DNA of 64,000 nucleotides from Aselliscus stoliczkanus. Taxonomy: Eukaryota > Chordata > Mammalia > Chiroptera > Hipposideridae. Location: positions 100,567,001 to 100,631,000 of the forward strand of contig CM066729.1 of the NCBI GenBank assembly GCA_033961575.1, read 5' to 3'. Shown piece after piece: positions 58,434-64,000 of the stretch; within the stretch, counting starts at the first letter, position 1; every line of letters begins with the position of its first letter. A program made the translations under genes and the position numbers. The notes beneath the pieces are model-generated. The model had not been told where the DNA came from, searched no databases, and saw nothing but the letters and a program-made list of their open reading frames with translations.

Positions 58434-58939
58434 TGGTAGGCAGAATAAGGCCATAACCCCTACACCATGCCCCATGATATCCTTAATCCTAATCTTAATC
58501 CTAATCTCTGAACCCTGTGACTATGTTCAGTTACATGGCAAAGGAAAATGAGGTTGCTAATCAGTTGACTTCAAATGGGCAGATTATCTCAAATTATCCT
58601 AATGGGTCCAATGTAATCACAAGGATACTTAGAAATGGAAAAGAGGAGCTGGGTTAGAGTTAGAGTCATATAGAGATGTGACTACAGAAGAAAGGCAGAG
58701 AGAGATGCAGTGCTACTGACCTTGAAGATGACAGAGGGTCATGGGCCAAGGGATATGGGAGGTGTCTAGTAAGTGGAAAATAAAAGAAATGCATCCCTGC
58801 TGATACCTTGATTTTAGCCCAGAAAAGCCTGTATTGGACTTCTATCCTACAGAACTATAAGATCATAAATCTTTGGGATTTTTTTAGCCACAAGCCACTA
58901 GTGATAATTTGGTACAGCAACTATAGTGAACTAATACAG
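58434..58939 (+). mobile_element. MLT1-type solo LTR
   Basis: 'tggtaggcagaataaggcc', 'cagttacatggcaaagg', 'atcctaatgggtccaatgta', 'ttgattttagcccag' and 'cagcaactatagtgaac' span the whole LTR, about 506 bp. TSD ttctcg (58428-58433) and ttcttg (58940-58945). It contains a short 'cttaatcctaat' triplication near 58478-58505. Confidence 0.9.
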
Positions 58940-58945
58940 TTCTTG

Positions 58946-61760
58946 AGTGTGATTTAATTTTATTTAGGGAAAAAGTTTTGGGGGCTTCAGACTGTATATT
59001 GAAAATTACTGGTCATACAGATCATCTGAATAAATCTGAGTTTTTACAAATCTTACTAGAACATACCTCTAGTATTAAATGAATCTGTTCAACAATTTTG
59101 AGTTAAATATGGAAAATACAGACAAGCAATAAACCCTTTTATTTCTGTATTCACAATTAGTCACACAGTCAACAATTACTACAGATTAATTTAAAAGTAA
59201 TAACACATTTTATAAAAAAAATATGAATTTGAACAATGAAGCTATACATAAAGAAATATAAAAATTTCAAATGACTGAGTTATATTATAACATATTTCCC
59301 AATTATTAATTTGGTTGATGACCTTAAGAAGCAGGATGCAGGTGGTAAAAGGTAACTATTCTGAATTTATTCAGTAAAACAATTCAAGTTCATAAAACTA
59401 GTCTTAGGGGTAACCAAGAATGGCAAAATTTTTAAAGTTTGATATTAAGTTAACTTGACAATGAGGATCTGCACATGAGTACTCACCTTGATGTTGAGTT
59501 TTCATAACTTTGTATAAAAGAATAATATAGCTAATAACCAGGACCCTTTTTAGGTAGCTGAAAATCATAATAGGAAAAATAAAATCCTCAAAGATTGTGG
59601 AGTTTGCAATAATCCTGTCTTTGGGTAAAACTGTAGCAAGAACATGCTTCCAGAACTTCAAATATTGAAACATTAAATGATGTCCAAGATGGAAGCACAT
59701 CAAATCAAATTCCATGGTGGAGACTGGAATGACCATGAAACAGCAAAAAGTTCAAGACTTATTATTCTATTTTATTTCTTTGTTCATAAAGAATCAATTT
59801 CCCAAGCCAGAAGTCACACACAAGATCTTTTAATTATCTTTCATACGACATCTCTAAGAGAAAGATGCCTATTTCTGACTTGAAAAAACTTAAACTAGTC
59901 ATAGGATAGGTGTGACACTTCAAGCAGAAATCTTAGATTTGTTATTTAAAGTTGTAAAGGAATTCACATAAGCCAGTCACAGTGAAATTTTATTTACACT
60001 TCTTGTTATTAGGGATGAAAATCATCAATGGTAGTCAGCAGCCAGAATTAGCTTCCAGCCCTTAAAATTACCACTTTCTGGGAAAGAAAAAAGAAAGAAA
60101 AGCTTTTTTTTTTTTTTTCCCAAAGAAAAGGAATTCAACCCAAAATGTCCAATGCTGATCAAAATAACTCACTCTAGTATAATTTTCTAAAACTTAGAGA
60201 GCTGCAACAGAAGATGAGCTAAAAGTAAGGTATTGGTTAAGGCTTAAGACTATGGCTATAGATATGCTTATTTGCTCCTTCATTGTGTGTGTATGTGTGT
60301 AATATCTATATTGCTTTTTTTCTATATCTGATGTACACAAATATATTTGATTCTGTAAAAAGGCAACATCTATTCTATTTATATATGAAAGAACATTCAG
60401 CATGGATGTGATTACTATAATAACAACCATCCCACAGTTAGTTTTCAGAATATAAGGTCATGGAAAGGATTTATAGTTAAGGTAAGCGATAACATTAAAC
60501 TATTCAAATCACATGGTCTTAAAAGAAAAATTACTTTTCTAGCTTACCTTTTTTGGAAAACAACCTGAAATATTTTGATGCAATAATGTTTTAATCATAT
60601 ACAATATAGTAGTAAAGTATTTTTGCTGCTTTTTGATCTCTGATGCTTTATATGTAATGCCTTCAACAAGCAGACACTGTCACTATTTCAACAAATAGGT
60701 TGTAATAAATTTTATAATTAATAAACTAGGTGCAATATGCAAAAAAAATTACATTTATAGTATAAACAATTAGAAGCAATGAATATATCGAGTAACAATG
60801 ACAACAGGATCTGTTTTCCTTTAGAAAAAAAAATGTTCTATACAATGATTATAATTCTGAAATTTCTAATACTGCCCACTTAAAATAACCTTATTAGATT
60901 TATTTTTCTAACCTCACATGTTTCCTTTTTAATTATATCCCTTCACAAACACATGGTAAATGCAATGATTTATTGTACTGGATTTTTAAGTGTCTGTCTA
61001 CATTTATGCTTTGCTCTTAAACCTATCATTTTAGACAAATACAGCTAAATAACACCATTTGTTGAAGCTATCAGATTGGAAACAAAAATCAGGAAAAATG
61101 ATTTAGAATAAGGAACAATCTCAATTTTTGGAAAGAAAAATCAAATTGAACTGTTATTTCAACAAGGAAAGATAAGACAAAGGACATTGGTGAATATTTG
61201 AAGGAAAATACAAAGCTAGTCTCATTGGTTGACAGTAGTGATCTACAGCTCTGCATAATAGGCCTCCAGCTCTATAAATCTATTCTATTCTGTAGTACTT
61301 TCCCTAGAAAGTGATATATTTCTAAAAGTTCCATCTAAATGGCACCCTGAAAGCTTATTAAGTTGAGCACCATTCCCAATGCAGAAGAGTGCAGCACAAT
61401 CTTTTCCAGTGACCCAACAGTGACTTAAATATCAACTTAGAAAATATTTATAAAGTGAATACAAGAAACATTTAAGAATTTTAAAGAGAACATCTGTCCC
61501 TTAAAAGAACCTTTAATTCCCATACTTCAAAGTGCTAACATGTTTAGGGGCAAGTCTTTGTTCCTTCTAAGACATCAAAGAAATAATAATCCACAGGATT
61601 ATTAAAGCAAAAAACATGGAGTGTAAACCAAAAGGGGGGAGGGTTCCATGCATTTAAGAAACTCCTGCTATGTCCCATGCACTACATATTGTGAGGGTTA
61701 CACAAATGAATAAGCCTGCATAGATCTAGTACTCTTAACTAGTTATGCGACCCCCGAGCT
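58946..61760. other. Intergenic, one weak exon-like block
   Basis: AT-rich unique-looking DNA. The only item of note is the exon-like block at 59487-59723 on the minus strand. Confidence 0.45.
59487..59723 (-). other. Exon-like open block, unproven
   Basis: On the minus strand a pyrimidine-rich tract ends in 'cattccag' (AG at 59725-59724), followed by 237 bases open in one frame and a consensus-like donor caag|gtgagt (exon ends 59487). 237 is divisible by three, so skipping it would keep frame. Near its start is ccaccatgg, a strong initiation context. The translation starts MEFDLMCFHLGHH and has a hydrophobic segment near its end (IFPIMIFSYLKRVLVISYII). It matches no protein I know. Random AG...GT pairs are common, so this is a candidate only. 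Confidence 0.2.
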
Positions 61761-61767
61761 GAAAACA

Positions 61768-61868
61768 CATTGTTTGGATGTGCCACTGTTTAATCGTTCA
61801 CCTACTGAAGGACAACTTGGTTGCTTCTGAGATTTGGCAATTATGAATAAAGTTGCTATAAACTAGGA
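61768..61868 (-). mobile_element. Small L1M fragment, antisense
   Basis: 'ttcacctactgaaggacaac', then 'ggcaattatgaataaagttg' and 'ctata', then an A-run at about 61868-61879. Same part of L1M as 38505-38560. Confidence 0.75.
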
Positions 61869-61879
61869 AAAAAAAAAAA

Positions 61880-62734
61880 GTATTATAAATATGAGGAAAA
61901 TATTACAGAAACAGAGGGTGATGATATCTTAAAATATTACATCCAATAAAAGGGAATCCAGATTCTCATAATAGAATATTTTAAGATCGTGTCTTGATTC
62001 TAATTGGTCTTTAGAAAATTAGGGGACACCCAGAGATAAATAAGCAGAATGGTCAGGTCAATAGCATAGTTTAAAAAACGCACAATTATGAAGACATAAT
62101 TTTTACCTTTTTTCTTTAAATGGATGTTAGAACTGTGTACTGCTAACATATTATTTGTCCAAGAATTGCTATTTCCTGCAACTGACATTATATTTTCCTG
62201 CTCTACAGGCTACTCTTTAGTAAATAAATTTCCAGATTTTAAACTGTTTCCATTAATACCTCTTAATTTATCAACCTATTATTATAGCTGCCTCCTGGAA
62301 TCAAACAAAATACAAACTTAAGTGCATGCTGAACATATGAAAGGCAATTCCCTCAGTGCCAGAGATACATTTAAGAACTTTATTTCTTTTTCTTTCTAAC
62401 CTCCCCTATAAAAAGGTAACAAAGGTTCAGTATTTTAAGTATTTTAAGTGTGCTTTTTCAATTTTATTTTAGAGACTCTTTTAGAACATAGAATTAATAT
62501 ACACTCAACATGATTCTTCCTTTAAAATTATCACAAATTTTTAAAGAAAAGACCACATAATTTATAGAATATAGATTTAATATAATAGGGTCAGCATTAG
62601 AACAATACTGTATGTGCTGATGATATTTGTCTGACCATATTTTTTTGCTTCAGACTGTCTAAATATGTGTTTATAATCCCTAAATGTTGAATGAGTTACA
62701 CGAAACTGAAACCCATAAAAGGAGCCAATCAAGT
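61880..62734. other. Intergenic, no feature seen
   Basis: AT-rich unique-looking DNA. Confidence 0.5.
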
Positions 62735-63830
62735 TTGTATTGACATGAAATTTTCAAAATGATGAAAAGTAAGGACCTACAATCAAGATTACTCTACCCA
62801 GTAAAGGTATCATTTAGAATTGAAAGAGCTTCCCAGATAAGCAAAGGCTAGAGGAGTTCGTCACTACAAAACCAGTATTATAAGAAATGTTAAAGGGACT
62901 TCATGAAGAAGAAAAACAGACAAACAAAAATATCAGTAATATGAATAATAAAATGGAAATGACTACATATCTATCAATAGTTATTTTAATGTAAATGTAT
63001 TAAATGCTCCTATCAAAAGATATAGGGTGGCAGAATGGATAAGGAAACAAGACCCTTACATATGCTGCTTACAGAGACTCACTTCAGATCAAAAGACACA
63101 CACAGGCTGAAAGCAAAGGAATGGAAAAATATATATCATGAAAATGGAAATTAAAAAAAAATTGCTGAAGTAGCAATAATTCTACCAGACAAAACAGATT
63201 TTAAAACAAAGCTTATAACAAGAGATAAAGAAGAACCCAGTGATTCCACTTCTTATTATTAATCCAAAGAAACCAAATACACTAATTCAAAAAGACCCAT
63301 GTATTCATCTGTTCATTGCAGCATTATTGACAATAGCCAAGATATGGAAGCAACCTAAGTGCCTATCAATAGATAGGCCATAAAAAAAATTGAAATCTTG
63401 CCATCTGCAGCAACATGGAAATGGTCCTAGAGGGTATTACACTAAGTGAAATAAGTCAGACAAAGGCAAATACTATATGATTTCACTTATATGTGGAATC
63501 TGAAAAACGAAATAAATGAATAAACAGAACAGAAAAAAACTCATAGATACAGAGAACATTTTGATGGTTGCCAGATGGGAGGGTGGTTTGGGGGACTGGT
63601 GAAAAAGGTGAAAGATTAAGTAGCACAAATTGTTAGTTACAAAATATGGCGATGTAGAGGATAGCATAAGGAACATAGTCTATGTATGGTATCTACATGG
63701 GTACAAGACTTATCAGGTGATCACTTCGTAAGTTATATAAATGTCTAATCATTATGTTGTACACCTGAAACCAATATAATATTGTATGTCAACTGTAATT
63801 GAAACATAAAAAATACATATTTTTAAAAAA
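62735..63830 (+). mobile_element. Internally deleted L1, copy 2
   Basis: Longer than copy 1 at its 5' end. 62745-62920 resembles the ORF1 C-terminus (KSKDLQSRLLYPVKVSF-like). 62935-63215 is the ORF2 endonuclease start. At about 63215-63235 the sequence jumps to the ORF2 C-terminal region ('attccacttctt'-like), then the 3' UTR ending 'attgtatgtcaactgtaatt' and an A-rich tail. The reverse transcriptase region is absent. Same junction as copy 1. A small further deletion near 63378 removes the 'tatacaatggaatac' stretch. Confidence 0.85.
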
Positions 63831-64000
63831 GGTGGTGGTATCAATAAATGGTATCAACTCAAGAATATGCCTCTAGGTACTTTGGTTCCCCAAACTTTGT
63901 CTCAAGAAATTGAGGACACAGGACATATAAAGTAGCAAGCTCATGAATAAGGAAGTTTAGCAAGATAATTCTAATGAAATACAAGCTCCTCCACACAACT
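63831..64000. other. Intergenic, no feature seen
   Basis: No feature recognised up to the window edge. Confidence 0.5.

Overview
The window looks like AT-rich, non-coding DNA from a placental mammal, most likely a bat. I found no intact protein-coding gene, tRNA, rRNA, snRNA, CpG island, CRISPR array or bacterial feature. The organism call rests on two things. The dominant SINE is tRNA-derived and starts with a GGCCGGCTGAGTGGCGC-like head; a second rarer SINE is VES-like. The LINE-1 3' ends carry the laurasiatherian 'ttattggggtgacattggttagtaaa' type sequence in antisense. The SINE style suggests a yinpterochiropteran (horseshoe or leaf-nosed) bat and could be the family called Rhin-1, but that name is from memory and unchecked.

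Layout. 1-2.3 kb: LTR-like fragment plus two long SINEs. 3.3-7.1 kb: ancient L1M/HAL1-like sequence, with an antisense L1M that itself holds a 78-bp mariner-like MITE. 7.2-10 kb: MIRs, a SINE, an L1 tail and a mariner remnant split by a SINE. 11.5-18.7 kb: L2, SINEs, MIRs, antisense MaLR LTR fragments, and a MIR split by a 5'-truncated L1. 19-25.7 kb: short dispersed duplications, a tiny L1 with perfect target-site duplication (TSD), and a solo retroviral LTR. 26.7-29.7 kb: hAT-like element, L2, MIR, and an MLT1-like LTR split by both a SINE and a 5'-inverted L1. 30-37.5 kb: mostly unique sequence and simple repeats. 37.5-42.9 kb: AT/AC microsatellite, L1M, an internally deleted L1, and a second 5'-inverted L1. 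43-56 kb: unique sequence, both SINE families, L2, MaLR LTR, second mariner remnant, LTR. 57-59 kb: a 1.4-kb antisense L1 and an MLT1 LTR. 59-64 kb: unique sequence, a weak candidate exon, and a second copy of the internally deleted L1.

Nothing here works as a gene system. What the window records is retrotransposition history: 17 copies of one SINE family in a long and a short form, two independent twin-primed L1 insertions, and two L1-derived elements that share the same internal deletion junction, which may be a mobilised non-autonomous L1. Three repeat-poor, CpG-retaining blocks (about 31.2, 41.1 and 44.3 kb) are candidates for conserved non-coding regulatory DNA. Family names come from recognising consensus-like sequence by eye, not from a database search.
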